Of a stretch of DNA of 64,000 bases, positions 26,801 through 35,381 are shown piece by piece. Origin of the DNA: Clostridium sp. 'White wine YQ'. Lineage in GTDB: Bacteria > Bacillota > Clostridia > Clostridiales > Clostridiaceae. Under the pieces are notes generated by a model, which was not told where the DNA came from, did no database searches, and saw only the letters and a list, made by a program, of their open reading frames with translations. Numbering within the stretch: position 1 is the first letter of the stretch; every line of letters begins with the position of its first letter. The stretch covers positions 124,001 through 188,000 of the forward strand of contig NZ_JAQYUU010000005.1 of the NCBI RefSeq assembly GCF_028728205.1. Reading direction: 5' to 3'. The translations under genes and the position numbers were made by a program.

Positions 26801-27366
26801 CCCGTTTTTATATTTAGGCTATGTTAAAGAACCACCTTATTTTGAAACTACTGAAAATGCTAATTTTCATGGATTATTTTCAGTTTAATAATTTTAAGTC
26901 ATAGAAATCACACCATTACAATAATGAGTAGTTGTAGATTCCAACACTATTCTTAAACATCACCTATATTTAATGTCTTGAGTTTGTAGTAATTATCCTT
27001 TGTTCTAAAGTATTCAACAAATTTCTTACTAACAGTAATCATAAGATAACCATTTATCATTTTATCACATTTTTCTCCAACTTACTATAAATGGGAGTAG
27101 TAAAAGTAATCTACTGTTTTTTGCATGTTTAGCACTAAAACTAGTGATACCTGTATTGGATAACATAAGTAGCTACACCTTCATTTTACCCTCCATTTAG
27201 AGGTTTAATCACATCCATGAGATTTTAAGATATACTAATACTTATAATATTTCTCTTCAAAATAAAAATAAGGGTTTCTGAATCATACGCACCCCATCAC
27301 ACAACTGTCAGAGTTACCTTCAATCTCAGAAATCCTTTATTTATAAGAGTTTTGATTCTCTTTTAT
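26801..27366. other. AT-rich intergenic region
   Basis: No coding feature found. A long imperfect inverted repeat at about 27264-27343 (GGGTTTCTGA against TCAGAAATCC with AT-rich arms) could be the terminator of the rlmD transcript. Confidence 0.45.
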
Positions 27367-27411
27367 TTATTTCTTCTCTATCAATGCCACACACTCAACG
27401 TGGGCCGAGAC
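27367..27411 (-). pseudogene. rlmD: C-terminal fragment of rlmD (23S rRNA uracil-C5 methyltransferase)
   Basis: The minus strand reads VSAHVECVALIEKK-stop, the typical end of RlmD/RumA-type rRNA methyltransferases (FPRT-x-HVECVxL). The rest of the gene is absent on the left, so this tail was cut off by insertion. The body should lie beyond the right edge of the window. Confidence 0.75.
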
Positions 27412-27453
27412 ACTCCAACTAATGTCTTAAGTCAAATTTTTGTACCATACGTG

Positions 27454-27539
27454 CGTGGGAACAGGTCAACCGATTTTAAGCGTTTTAGAGGTATGTGGAA
27501 ATATATCAACGGTTTATCTTTTCGTGGAAACATATCAAC
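27454..27539 (-). repeat. Three degenerate att-like cores
   Basis: Three copies, all in one orientation, of CGTGGGAACAGGTCAAC (27454-27470), a GTGGAAATATATCAAC form (27494-27510) and CGTGGAAACATATCAAC (27523-27539). On the minus strand each reads V-D-(L/I/M)-F-P, the RlmD residues at the known 3'-end integration site. Spacing is 40 and 29 bp. A fourth related core lies at 37236. Confidence 0.7.
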
Positions 27540-27544
27540 TCAAA

Positions 27545-28024
27545 TCATTTCATGGTTAAGCCCTTATCAATGGCTTCCTGTATAATCTTATGGCAACATA
27601 ACCCCAGTGGATTGTTTTCTTTACAATTAGAATCTTTCATAGCCCCTGTTATAGCATTCACTTCTTTTACTGTTTTTGCACCGTGTTTAATTACAGCCTC
27701 AATTACTTGTTCCTCCGTAACTTTACTACAATAGCATGCATACTTAGGATTTGCATCTTTTTTAAACCAGATAGGAACTCTAACTTGATCTTTTAGAAAT
27801 TTGATTCCATTATCCACGTTATAGTAGACAACATTACAATCTTCATTCATGCAAATCTTATACTGGTCTCCCTCAACGGTATTGCGATAATTGTCTGAAA
27901 CTAAGTGTTCTACGGTCACCTTGCTAACGGAAACTCCTTCATTACTGCATGCTGGACAATTATCCTTAGTTTGTTCTATTTTTTGTGTATTGTACCCACA
28001 GCAACATTCATTGTCAATCTTCAT
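27545..28024 (-). CDS. CopZ-like / BFD-type 2Fe-2S protein (Csac_0668 family)
   Basis: About 159 aa. The N-terminal half is Cys-rich (CCCG at residues 7-10, CPAC, and CMNEDC) and resembles the zinc-binding domain of Archaeoglobus CopZ. The C-terminal half resembles a BFD-like [2Fe-2S] domain (YACYCSKVTEEQV and GLCCHKII). Relatives include selenoproteins; here the positions are cysteine. I chose the ATG at 28024 because GGAGG lies 8 bp upstream. It is the last gene of the cargo operon, and its stop lies 6 bp from the att-like core. Confidence 0.75.
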   Translation of the reverse strand: MKIDNECCCGYNTQKIEQTKDNCPACSNEGVSVSKVTVEHLVSDNYRNTVEGDQYKICMNEDCNVVYYNVDNGIKFLKDQVRVPIWFKKDANPKYACYCSKVTEEQVIEAVIKHGAKTVKEVNAITGAMKDSNCKENNPLGLCCHKIIQEAIDKGLTMK

Positions 28025-28045
28025 ATTCTTAACCTCCATCTTTCA

Positions 28046-28885
28046 TTATAAAGTCTTTTTTAAACCAGGCAACACAGCCTCTAAATACTCCTGCCAATAA
28101 TCATTATCGCCTTCCATGTCATGTATCCAATAGTACATAAATAAAATCTCAAATTCCTGCTTTCTGCCTTTTGTGAAGGATTTTTTGGGCATCTTTCTAT
28201 ACAGAGAATCCAGATTGAAAAGATTACTTTTTTGCCGGTAATCATAATCATACTTTCTCCATGTATACTGGCTCTTTTTTCTATGAGTTGAAGGCCAAAT
28301 ATCCTCATTATCATAAAAACTGTTTATCCAATCGTAAGCAAAAGCAAGAAGATTAACCTGATGTTTTGCCCAGGTTTTATCAACCCAATCAGTTATTTCT
28401 TCTGATATTGATGGTATTCCGAAATTAAACCTTTGCTCGCTTTCTACCCTATGATAGTCTTTTATAAGAAGAAAAAGCATCTCTGTCTGATCCTTAAGAA
28501 ACGGTAACCTTTTAATGAGCTGTGAATAGCAATCATATGAAGCATTTCTAAATTCACTATCAGCATTATAAAGAAAGAAAAACTCATTCTCTTTTATAAT
28601 CTTTCCAACGTATTTATGTATTTGCTTCCCATATTCATTATAAATACCAACCGCCCATTCCCTAACTTCAGGTTCATACTCTCTAAGCTGCTTATGATAC
28701 TTCTCCAGCTTTTCATTATGTAGGACAGTTTTTTCATCAGCTTCTGTAGTATTCAGATAGTTATTAAAGTACTCAAATACATAATCAACACAAATTTTCA
28801 TGTTTTGAGTACGTGCATCAAGGTCAAACTCATTGAGCTTATCTTCTTTTTTCCTTCGGGCTATGTATTCCTCAATTGTAAGCAT
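28046..28885 (-). CDS. Unknown helical protein of the cargo operon
   Basis: A 279-aa protein I do not recognise. It is mainly charged helices, rich in Tyr, Lys and Glu (KYHKQLREYEPEVREWAVGIYNEYG). It has no signal peptide, membrane segment or obvious catalytic motif. GAGGT precedes the ATG. It lies 31 bp below the stop of the 115-aa gene and 21 bp above the 2Fe-2S gene, inside one transcription unit. Confidence 0.7.
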   Translation of the reverse strand: MLTIEEYIARRKKEDKLNEFDLDARTQNMKICVDYVFEYFNNYLNTTEADEKTVLHNEKLEKYHKQLREYEPEVREWAVGIYNEYGKQIHKYVGKIIKENEFFFLYNADSEFRNASYDCYSQLIKRLPFLKDQTEMLFLLIKDYHRVESEQRFNFGIPSISEEITDWVDKTWAKHQVNLLAFAYDWINSFYDNEDIWPSTHRKKSQYTWRKYDYDYRQKSNLFNLDSLYRKMPKKSFTKGRKQEFEILFMYYWIHDMEGDNDYWQEYLEAVLPGLKKTL

Positions 28886-28916
28886 ATGAATACCTCAAAC
28901 TCTTTCTCTTCCTCCA

Positions 28917-29264
28917 CTATTTATTAGCTTTATTAATAGCGTCAAACAATTTAGCTGGTGATAATTTACTTAGCTCTCTGTTGTCAGCCAATGCACGTTT
29001 AGCTTTATTGTGTACAAACACATCAGCGTCATGTTCTTCAAAGCCTTTTTCAAGAATCAGGTATTGATACAATTCTCTACAAGGGAACAACATGAACTTT
29101 TCATTACGAAACGCATTAGTTGCTTCCTCTCTATCTGCATCACATACCTTCATCAATACTCGCAGAATTTCTTCGTCCTTAACTTTTGCTTCATACAAAG
29201 CAGCAGTTACAAGTTTTATTTCATTGCCTCTTGCTCGGCGTTCTTCCAATGAACCCAAATACAT
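28917..29264 (-). CDS. Small unknown protein of the cargo operon
   Basis: About 115 aa, helical and charged (LEERRARGNEIKLVTAALYEAKVKDEEIL, then a C-terminal LSPAKLFDAINK). No family recognised. The ATG at 29264 has GGAGG 8 bp upstream. It follows the 336-aa nuclease-like gene by 18 bp (start to stop), so it is co-translated and may be a partner subunit. Confidence 0.7.
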   Translation of the reverse strand: MYLGSLEERRARGNEIKLVTAALYEAKVKDEEILRVLMKVCDADREEATNAFRNEKFMLFPCRELYQYLILEKGFEEHDADVFVHNKAKRALADNRELSKLSPAKLFDAINKANK

Positions 29265-29282
29265 ATCCGTTCCCTCCAATAA

Positions 29283-30290
29283 TTAACCCCATGTCTTAGT
29301 CTTAAGAAGTTCAGCAATTCCTTCAGTTTCGGGTAATTGCTCTGTCTCCAGAACTTGTGTCAAATCAAACACCCTCGTACCCATAGGCGCTCTAGGTGTT
29401 ATCTTCTTAAAGTCTGTCTCGTAAAATTTATCAACAAAGAAATATCTTTCACCGGTCATCACATATCCATAGTTCTTTCCATCTTCTATTGCCTTGCATA
29501 TTTGTTGCTTCCTATCGTCAGTAAGTTCTCCAAGTTCAGCTTTATACTCAATACCGGCTTCCGTAGTGACTGCTGTAATAATTGCTTTAATTTTCCCAAT
29601 GGCCCTTACGCTTTTTTCTTTATACAGCCCAAGATAATCGTGTGCGCTAAAGCCACGTTCAATATTGTCATAGTAAAGATTTTCACTAACATTAAAATTA
29701 AATGTGGTACCTGCCAGTTGCACTCTCATGCGCTTCCATGAATCCGAAACAATGATGAGCTTATCGTTATAGCAGTAATTTAGATAATCGTCCAAAACCT
29801 CCTGCATTTCATAATCTCTGTCATCAATAACATCACGTATTGCATCAACAATCCGTTCGAATACAGTATTAACGTGCATTACCGGATACGTCTGTGTGGC
29901 GTTGTATTCCTTCAGATGCTCTTCGAATTCTTTCTTCTTTTCTGGATTCATCAACTCCGGTGCTAAAGTAATCATCACCTTATATTTTTCATCACCGAAA
30001 GACTTCAAATGGCGCAGCAGCTGATCTGTATAGAACCAATCAGACATTTTAGTCTCAACAACAATTTTAAAGCTCTCCTGTGTGATAGTAGCATCCGGAA
30101 TACTCTCCACACTTTTTTCCTGAAGATTGAAAACAATCTCTGGTTCAAAGGCGTCAGAAAAGAACTCGGATTTCAAAAACCGAAAGAATTTATCAGAAGA
30201 ATATTGATATAAACGAGATAACAACAGCATTGTATTAGCTGTAGCTACATTTTCTTTCTCATGGTATCTTTGGAAATAATGTATCTTCAT
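29283..30290 (-). CDS. PD-(D/E)XK nuclease-like protein
   Basis: About 335 aa. Near residues 68-85 it has IPDATI, an 11-residue gap, then VVETK, matching the D...ExK metal-binding core of PD-(D/E)XK nucleases, with QLLRHLKSFG as the following helix. The remaining about 240 residues have no family I recognise. The ATG overlaps the previous stop as ATGA (30290-30287), so it is coupled to the 541-aa nuclease-like gene. No methyltransferase is present in the operon. Confidence 0.7.
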   Translation of the reverse strand: MKIHYFQRYHEKENVATANTMLLLSRLYQYSSDKFFRFLKSEFFSDAFEPEIVFNLQEKSVESIPDATITQESFKIVVETKMSDWFYTDQLLRHLKSFGDEKYKVMITLAPELMNPEKKKEFEEHLKEYNATQTYPVMHVNTVFERIVDAIRDVIDDRDYEMQEVLDDYLNYCYNDKLIIVSDSWKRMRVQLAGTTFNFNVSENLYYDNIERGFSAHDYLGLYKEKSVRAIGKIKAIITAVTTEAGIEYKAELGELTDDRKQQICKAIEDGKNYGYVMTGERYFFVDKFYETDFKKITPRAPMGTRVFDLTQVLETEQLPETEGIAELLKTKTWG

Positions 30291-31912
30291 AATTGTTGGC
30301 CCCCATACCCCTTTTTCGCATTGCAAATAGTATTTTGAAATCTTCTTTGCATTTCTTCCTCTAAATCATTATCGTAGTCCTTGGTGTGCTTATACATTGC
30401 ATTAATGAAATCATCAAAGTAAAACACCCCATCATACAGGCTTCTGTTTTCAACAAAGAAATTATAGATTTCTCTGTAATAAACAATAGTATATTTTTCA
30501 CCGAACGAAAACTTACTTAGGTCAATGCGATTGTAATTAGGTGAAAAAATAAAGCAGCTCGCTGTTTTATTGCGATACTCATCATCAGATGTAACAAATT
30601 GATAGTATTTTTTTAGCTGTGACTGTACTTGGTCACTGTAGATATCATGTCGGTCATCAATACCGTTGATGCTCGATTTGATTTTATTTTCTATTACAAT
30701 GGCATTATTTCTGTCAGAAATAAGTAGGTCAATGTTTCTCTTTTCTCTCTCAATAGTAAAATCTGTTTGTACCTCTATATGTAGAACCTCTCTTGCAAAA
30801 CGAGAAAAAGCTTCTCTGTTTATATCAAAAAAGTAAGCAAACATATTTGAAAAAGCGAGTTCATTGTCTTCCTGCCTGATTATTTTTAGGAAATTAAAAT
30901 ACGGATCTTTTTGAAGTTCCGGCAATTCAGAAATTGCTTGTGTAGTATTTGCATCTTCCCACAACTCTCTGTTCTCAATTATCTGATTCAAATCAGCGAA
31001 AGAATCCGGCTTTTCATTTTCGTTGTAGAATTCCCTTAATGTTTGTTTGCCAAATCCTTTATTAGTTCGGACGAAAAAAGTGTTGTCACCACTTACAGAT
31101 GCATCGTCTGTAATATATATCTGATTTTTGGGCTTGATAACCTTATCTGCAACAAAGGTAGTATAAGCATTCTTTTCTTCTTGAAGACTGCCGTGATATG
31201 AGTTTTCATTAAATAAATCTACAAGACTAATACCGCCATAGGTCAATCCTAATGCAACTTGTCCTTTATATCTCTCTTCTCGTGGGAGTTTGCTGTCTGC
31301 AAAATCAAGAATCGTAACACCCTCTGCCTTGGCTAATACTTTATATGTTTTCGAGGCAAATTTTCGTACCAACAAAACAGTTATTCTATTTTCTCCATGA
31401 GATAATTCTATTGTTCCTTGTGAATTGAGATAAATATAGTTTTTTCCATCATCTGCCTTATAGAGATTTATGATTTCATGACCTATATTATCGCCCTCTG
31501 ACAAATATGCTCCAACATACATTTTATTAATTATTATTTCACGGCTCGTCTGTGTTGGGTTTACTTTTACTGTGGTTTTTCGTTTATATTCAACCGGAAC
31601 AATGGTTTCATCCGACGATAGAAACAAGCGGAACCTTCTTAGATGAGACAAGTAACCACTAACAAGTGAATTGACATTACCGGTCGAGTTCTCAGAAAGA
31701 GCTTTTATCAATGCATTCTTTGCTTCAGTCTCAAAATCATTAGCGTTCACCGCATTCCAGAACAGATCTTTGCTTCCTTTCCTCCAAAGGTAGAAGGTGT
31801 CCACATAAGCAGTATTGATTGTTGCTGTTGAAATGTTCTGGCTATGCAGGAAGTTCTTATATAAAGCACGCAGTTCATCATACGGTAGAGCTTTCATTTT
31901 GTTAATATCCAA
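30287..31912 (-). CDS. Large protein with C-terminal PD-(D/E)XK nuclease domain
   Basis: About 541 aa. The N-terminal 90 residues form a helical module (SQNISTATINTAYVDTFYLW, VSGYLSHLRRFRLFL). A middle beta-rich part follows. The C-terminal third has RNIDLLISDRNNAIVIENKIKSS, that is D...ExK, as in PDDEXK_4-type nucleases, then QLKKYYQF. The best start is the TTG at 31912, 7 bp after AAAGGAGG. DNA cleavage is likely from the motif, the target is unknown. Confidence 0.75.
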   Translation of the reverse strand: MDINKMKALPYDELRALYKNFLHSQNISTATINTAYVDTFYLWRKGSKDLFWNAVNANDFETEAKNALIKALSENSTGNVNSLVSGYLSHLRRFRLFLSSDETIVPVEYKRKTTVKVNPTQTSREIIINKMYVGAYLSEGDNIGHEIINLYKADDGKNYIYLNSQGTIELSHGENRITVLLVRKFASKTYKVLAKAEGVTILDFADSKLPREERYKGQVALGLTYGGISLVDLFNENSYHGSLQEEKNAYTTFVADKVIKPKNQIYITDDASVSGDNTFFVRTNKGFGKQTLREFYNENEKPDSFADLNQIIENRELWEDANTTQAISELPELQKDPYFNFLKIIRQEDNELAFSNMFAYFFDINREAFSRFAREVLHIEVQTDFTIEREKRNIDLLISDRNNAIVIENKIKSSINGIDDRHDIYSDQVQSQLKKYYQFVTSDDEYRNKTASCFIFSPNYNRIDLSKFSFGEKYTIVYYREIYNFFVENRSLYDGVFYFDDFINAMYKHTKDYDNDLEEEMQRRFQNTICNAKKGYGGQQL

Positions 31913-31925
31913 AGTCAAACCTCCT

Positions 31926-32336
31926 TTACTCAATACTGTTTAATCTTTCAAGCCACTTCAATATGCAGCCACTCTTGAAGAAATCTAATAATGCACCATC
32001 GCAAAAACGCTCAGCTCTTACTGCACCCATAATCAGTACAAGAACACACTGTGCGTTCAAGTTTGAAACATCAGCATTTTCCATAGATTCTGAATCCCAT
32101 TCAAGTCCGTTATCTTTGAGAATTTCTCCATAACGGGTAAGTTCCATATCTTTATTGCTTTCTTCAAAGGCATAAACATCATCGATAAAGTTATGTACCA
32201 TTTCGGAATAATCTACAAAAGGCATCTGTATCGGATGTTCCGGTGTTCCATCGTTTTCTTTATCAACAACCCATTCTCCGATGCCATCCGCCTGGATTAT
32301 AGGTATGTATTTTGTCAAAATATCAAATTTACTCAT
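31926..32336 (-). CDS. DUF6508-like protein
   Basis: About 136 aa. The C-terminal block RFCDGALLDFFKSGCILKWLERL matches DUF6508, a family of unknown function. The ATG at 32336 overlaps the end of the upstream gene by 8 bp. Acidic; no catalytic motif visible. Confidence 0.7.
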   Translation of the reverse strand: MSKFDILTKYIPIIQADGIGEWVVDKENDGTPEHPIQMPFVDYSEMVHNFIDDVYAFEESNKDMELTRYGEILKDNGLEWDSESMENADVSNLNAQCVLVLIMGAVRAERFCDGALLDFFKSGCILKWLERLNSIE

Positions 32337-33012
32337 CCTCGTCGTCCTCCTCAGTAACATCAATACCAAATAACATCTGCAACTTATCGAAGTTATACGG
32401 GTATGAGTTATCGCCATCAAATCTTACCGGTTTATGGCCATCGCTATATTCAAATTCCAACTCCCACTGTGTACCATCACACACCGTGTATCCGAAGCGC
32501 TTAGTTGAATATCTTCTGCGCCATTCACCGATGTGAAACTCCCTAAGTGCGGCTATAAAAGTGTCCTTTGTAAATGGCTCCTCGTTATCACCATCCAACA
32601 ATGAGAGTGGTTCTTCATCCTCCCATAATTTTGTATAGGCTTCCAATCCATCTGATAGTACTACAACATAACTACGGTAGCCACCAAAGAAACCGCCAAT
32701 GCTAAAGGTAATCTTGCAGACGGCATCCATATTGGCATCAAAGTCAGCAACCTTTTCTTCTGACTTTGATAAGGTATAAGCTCCACCAGCTTCAGCATAG
32801 GCTTGCTTGGCTCTTTCCAAATATTCACGAGTCCAGTGAAGGCGTGTATCTTCACTCGGATGCATAATAGGTTTTACGCCATAGTCGGGGCTTTCCATTG
32901 TATTTTTAAGACGACCTATTTCTTGCTTAAGCCCACGTATAACGGTCATAATCTGTTCTTTATTTTTTCCTTTAAGATGCTCTTCATAGTATCCTTCTGG
33001 GCTAATCATCAT
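32329..33012 (-). CDS. Unknown conserved protein next to XRE regulator
   Basis: A 227-aa protein of a Firmicutes family I know only as hypothetical. It has an N-terminal helical part (YYEEHLKGKNKEQIMTVIRGLKQEIGRLKNTM), a beta-rich middle with ITFSIGGFFGGYRSY, and a very acidic C-terminus (EEDDEDE). AAAGGAGG precedes the ATG. It is second gene of the cargo operon, directly behind the regulator. Confidence 0.7.
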   Translation of the reverse strand: MMISPEGYYEEHLKGKNKEQIMTVIRGLKQEIGRLKNTMESPDYGVKPIMHPSEDTRLHWTREYLERAKQAYAEAGGAYTLSKSEEKVADFDANMDAVCKITFSIGGFFGGYRSYVVVLSDGLEAYTKLWEDEEPLSLLDGDNEEPFTKDTFIAALREFHIGEWRRRYSTKRFGYTVCDGTQWELEFEYSDGHKPVRFDGDNSYPYNFDKLQMLFGIDVTEEDDEDE

Positions 33013-33027
33013 GTTAGGCCGCCTCCT

Positions 33028-33252
33028 TTACTCATTTCCTGTCTTTATTTCATTGCCATCGGGCAGAATGAAAGTCTGCTCAAACTTAACATTCATCACA
33101 TCTGCTATAGCCTTAAGTTCTTCTAATGTAATAGTCTCACGCTTTAGCTTCTTCCCGAAGTTCTGTGGGGACTGGCCTAACCGCCTAGCTAATTCGGAAA
33201 CGCTCATGTTCATTTGTTCACAAAGCTGTCGTATCATGTCCGAAGTTTTCAT
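33028..33252 (-). CDS. XRE-family HTH regulator of the cargo operon
   Basis: About 74 aa, almost only an HTH_3 domain (MSVSELARRLGQSPQNFGKKLK, then LEELKAIADVMNVKFEQTF). The ATG at 33252 has GGAGG 7 bp upstream. It is first gene of the cargo operon; the operator at 33286-33299 lies in its own promoter. Small XRE proteins of this kind act as control proteins that delay expression of toxic partners. Confidence 0.82.
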   Translation of the reverse strand: MKTSDMIRQLCEQMNMSVSELARRLGQSPQNFGKKLKRETITLEELKAIADVMNVKFEQTFILPDGNEIKTGNE

Positions 33253-33280
33253 TATAATTCCTCCAAACCTCAATAGGAAC

Positions 33281-33309
33281 ATTGTAAACCATTTGGTTTC
33301 AATTTACAA
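33281..33309 (-). promoter_or_regulatory. Cargo operon promoter with palindromic operator
   Basis: Minus strand: -35 TTGTAA (33309-33304), 17-bp spacer, -10 TACAAT (33286-33281). The inverted repeat AAACCA-TT-TGGTTT (33286-33299) sits in the spacer against the -10, suited to autoregulation by the XRE protein. Confidence 0.75.
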
Positions 33310-33342
33310 TATTTACACATTAATTGTTTTATAAACAACGAA

Positions 33343-33372
33343 ACCCGCAACTCTGACACAAGAGCTGCGGGT
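33343..33372 (-). terminator. Terminator after the recombinase operon
   Basis: ACCCGCA-CTCT / AGAG-TGCGGGT hairpin between the last recombinase stop (33390) and the cargo promoter, so cargo and recombinases are separate units. Confidence 0.75.
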
Positions 33373-33389
33373 GATTTAGCATTGCTTAG

Positions 33390-34964
33390 TTATTCGTCAA
33401 TTTGGATTTCAATTCCGGACTTAAATTCAACTATGATGTGGTCGTCGTAAACCGTTATCTTTTCCAGGAGAGTCCTCACATAATCTTCTTCATAATCAAT
33501 CAGCTCACAAGGCAGGTCGTTAAGAAAACGCATCAACTCATCAATTCGCTTTTTCAGATCCTGTTGGGATGCCTGCTCATTTTGAAGGGCCTGCTTCTCA
33601 TCTCGCAGCCTTCTAATCTCCATACCAAGCTCATCACCGGTATTCTTTGAATTAACGGTTGCCATTAGCTCCTGCTGCATTGACTTCATTTGTTCATCAA
33701 TTGCTGCAATCTGATTTGAGGTGACTTCCTCAAGGCTACTCTCGATATTTTCTCGCAAAAGTGGCAGGATTGCTTCCTTTTCACGGAACGCTTCGTTTAT
33801 AGCCTTGATAACTACCTCCTGAAGCAATTTCTCGTGAACAGTTCTTGCCGGGCAATCAGGGCCATCTTTTTCAACCCTGCTGACACAGCGCCAAACGGTG
33901 GACTTACACCCGCGATTGTTCCATTTAATTCTGCGGAAGATATCGCCACAGTATGCGCAGAAAACTATTCCAGATAAAGCGTAACGGCCACTATAGATTC
34001 GTTTGCGCTTTGTGGTGCCTTTAGTAAGATTTGCGCGTCGTGCGATTTCCTCCTGTACCTTTAGGAAGATATCCTTTGGAATAATAGCTTCATGGCTGTC
34101 CTCTACATAATATTTAGGAACCTGACCCTTATTAGCTTCACGCTTCTTTTCAAGAATATCCACCGTATAAGTCTTCTGGAGCAAAGCGTCTCCGATATAC
34201 TTCTCGTTTGTAAGTATCTGCTTTATATTACTTTCATGCCATTTTTCATTACCAGCACCGTTTAGAATTCCGTCAGCTTCAAGAGACCTTTTTATCTGTA
34301 AGAAGCTCTTACCGGAAAGGTACTCTCTATAAATGCGCTTCACGACTTCGGCTTGCTCTGGATCAATGATGAGGTGACCATCTGCATCTTTGGTATATCC
34401 AAGGAACCAGTTGTGATTGACCTGAACTTTTCCTTGTTGGTATCGGAACTGCAAGCCCAGACGAACGTTGGCCGACAATGACTCACTTTCTTGCTGTGCA
34501 AGCGAAGCCATAATTGTCATTAGCACTTCACCCTTGGCATCGAGCGTATTGATATTTTCTTTTTCAAAGTAGACGCCAATGTTCTTATTTTTAAGGGCTC
34601 TAGTATAATTCAGACAATCCACCGTATTCCTTGCAAACCGGCTGATGGACTTGGTAATAACCATATCTATCTTGCCATCGTTGCAGTCATTAATCATGCG
34701 CTGGAACTCATCGCGCTTCTTCGTATTCATTCCTGAGATGCCATCATCTGCATAAATTCCGGCCAGTACCCAGTCCGGATGACTTTCAATGTATGAGGTA
34801 TAATGCTGGATCTGGGCTTCATAGCTGGTTTCTTGTTCATCGCTGTCAGTACTGACACGACAGTATGCTGCGACTCTGGTTTTCTGCTTTTTGTCGGTTG
34901 CTTTCTGTGTCCCGATGGTTTTCTTTGCTGGAATAACAGTTACATTACTCGCTAAGGAGATCAT
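33390..34964 (-). CDS. Large serine recombinase
   Basis: A 524-aa recombinase. Resolvase catalytic domain at residues about 30-180 ([14 protein letters not shown] with the catalytic Ser, [16 protein letters not shown]), then the recombinase domain, a zinc ribbon ([13 protein letters not shown]...CRGC-type cysteines near residues 335-375) and a coiled coil. It performs site-specific integration and excision. Its start overlaps the preceding small recombinase gene by 4 bp. Confidence 0.92.
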   Translation of the reverse strand: MISLASNVTVIPAKKTIGTQKATDKKQKTRVAAYCRVSTDSDEQETSYEAQIQHYTSYIESHPDWVLAGIYADDGISGMNTKKRDEFQRMINDCNDGKIDMVITKSISRFARNTVDCLNYTRALKNKNIGVYFEKENINTLDAKGEVLMTIMASLAQQESESLSANVRLGLQFRYQQGKVQVNHNWFLGYTKDADGHLIIDPEQAEVVKRIYREYLSGKSFLQIKRSLEADGILNGAGNEKWHESNIKQILTNEKYIGDALLQKTYTVDILEKKREANKGQVPKYYVEDSHEAIIPKDIFLKVQEEIARRANLTKGTTKRKRIYSGRYALSGIVFCAYCGDIFRRIKWNNRGCKSTVWRCVSRVEKDGPDCPARTVHEKLLQEVVIKAINEAFREKEAILPLLRENIESSLEEVTSNQIAAIDEQMKSMQQELMATVNSKNTGDELGMEIRRLRDEKQALQNEQASQQDLKKRIDELMRFLNDLPCELIDYEEDYVRTLLEKITVYDDHIIVEFKSGIEIQIDE

Positions 34965-35377
34965 ACCTCCACCTCACTATCTATCAAGCTGTAGATGTAC
35001 TCCGCCTGCTTAAATGGGTCAATGAATATCTTTCCTGCTTTCGGCATAGTAAATTTTGTCGCTGGCTTGCATTCCTCTACCGGCTTATCCGCAAATACTC
35101 TACCAAGCCTTCTTTGACGTTTGATTCGTTCTGCTTCAGCTCTATCAAAAGTCTCCTGATCGATGATCGCAGGATAGTACTTATCACCAAGGTAGCGTTT
35201 ATTTTGTAGTATTTTCTTTACACCTGGATGGAAAAGCGTAAGCCCAGCTGCTTCAGCCGCAGCGACATAAGCGAGTCCAGAAAGGTAACCTTTGTAAATC
35301 ATCCTAATCTGCTCGGCTTGAGCTTCATCTATAACAGCTTTGCCTTTCTCAATTTTGTATCCGTATGGAATTGGCAT
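34961..35377 (-). CDS. Recombinase-domain protein without catalytic domain
   Basis: A 138-aa protein equal to the DNA-binding 'recombinase' domain only ([62 protein letters not shown]). It has no resolvase domain or active-site serine. The same three-gene arrangement (large, small, large) occurs in other Firmicutes elements, so it is probably an accessory factor, not a broken gene. Confidence 0.85.
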   Translation of the reverse strand: MPIPYGYKIEKGKAVIDEAQAEQIRMIYKGYLSGLAYVAAAEAAGLTLFHPGVKKILQNKRYLGDKYYPAIIDQETFDRAEAERIKRQRRLGRVFADKPVEECKPATKFTMPKAGKIFIDPFKQAEYIYSLIDSEVEV

Positions 35378-35381
35378 AGTC

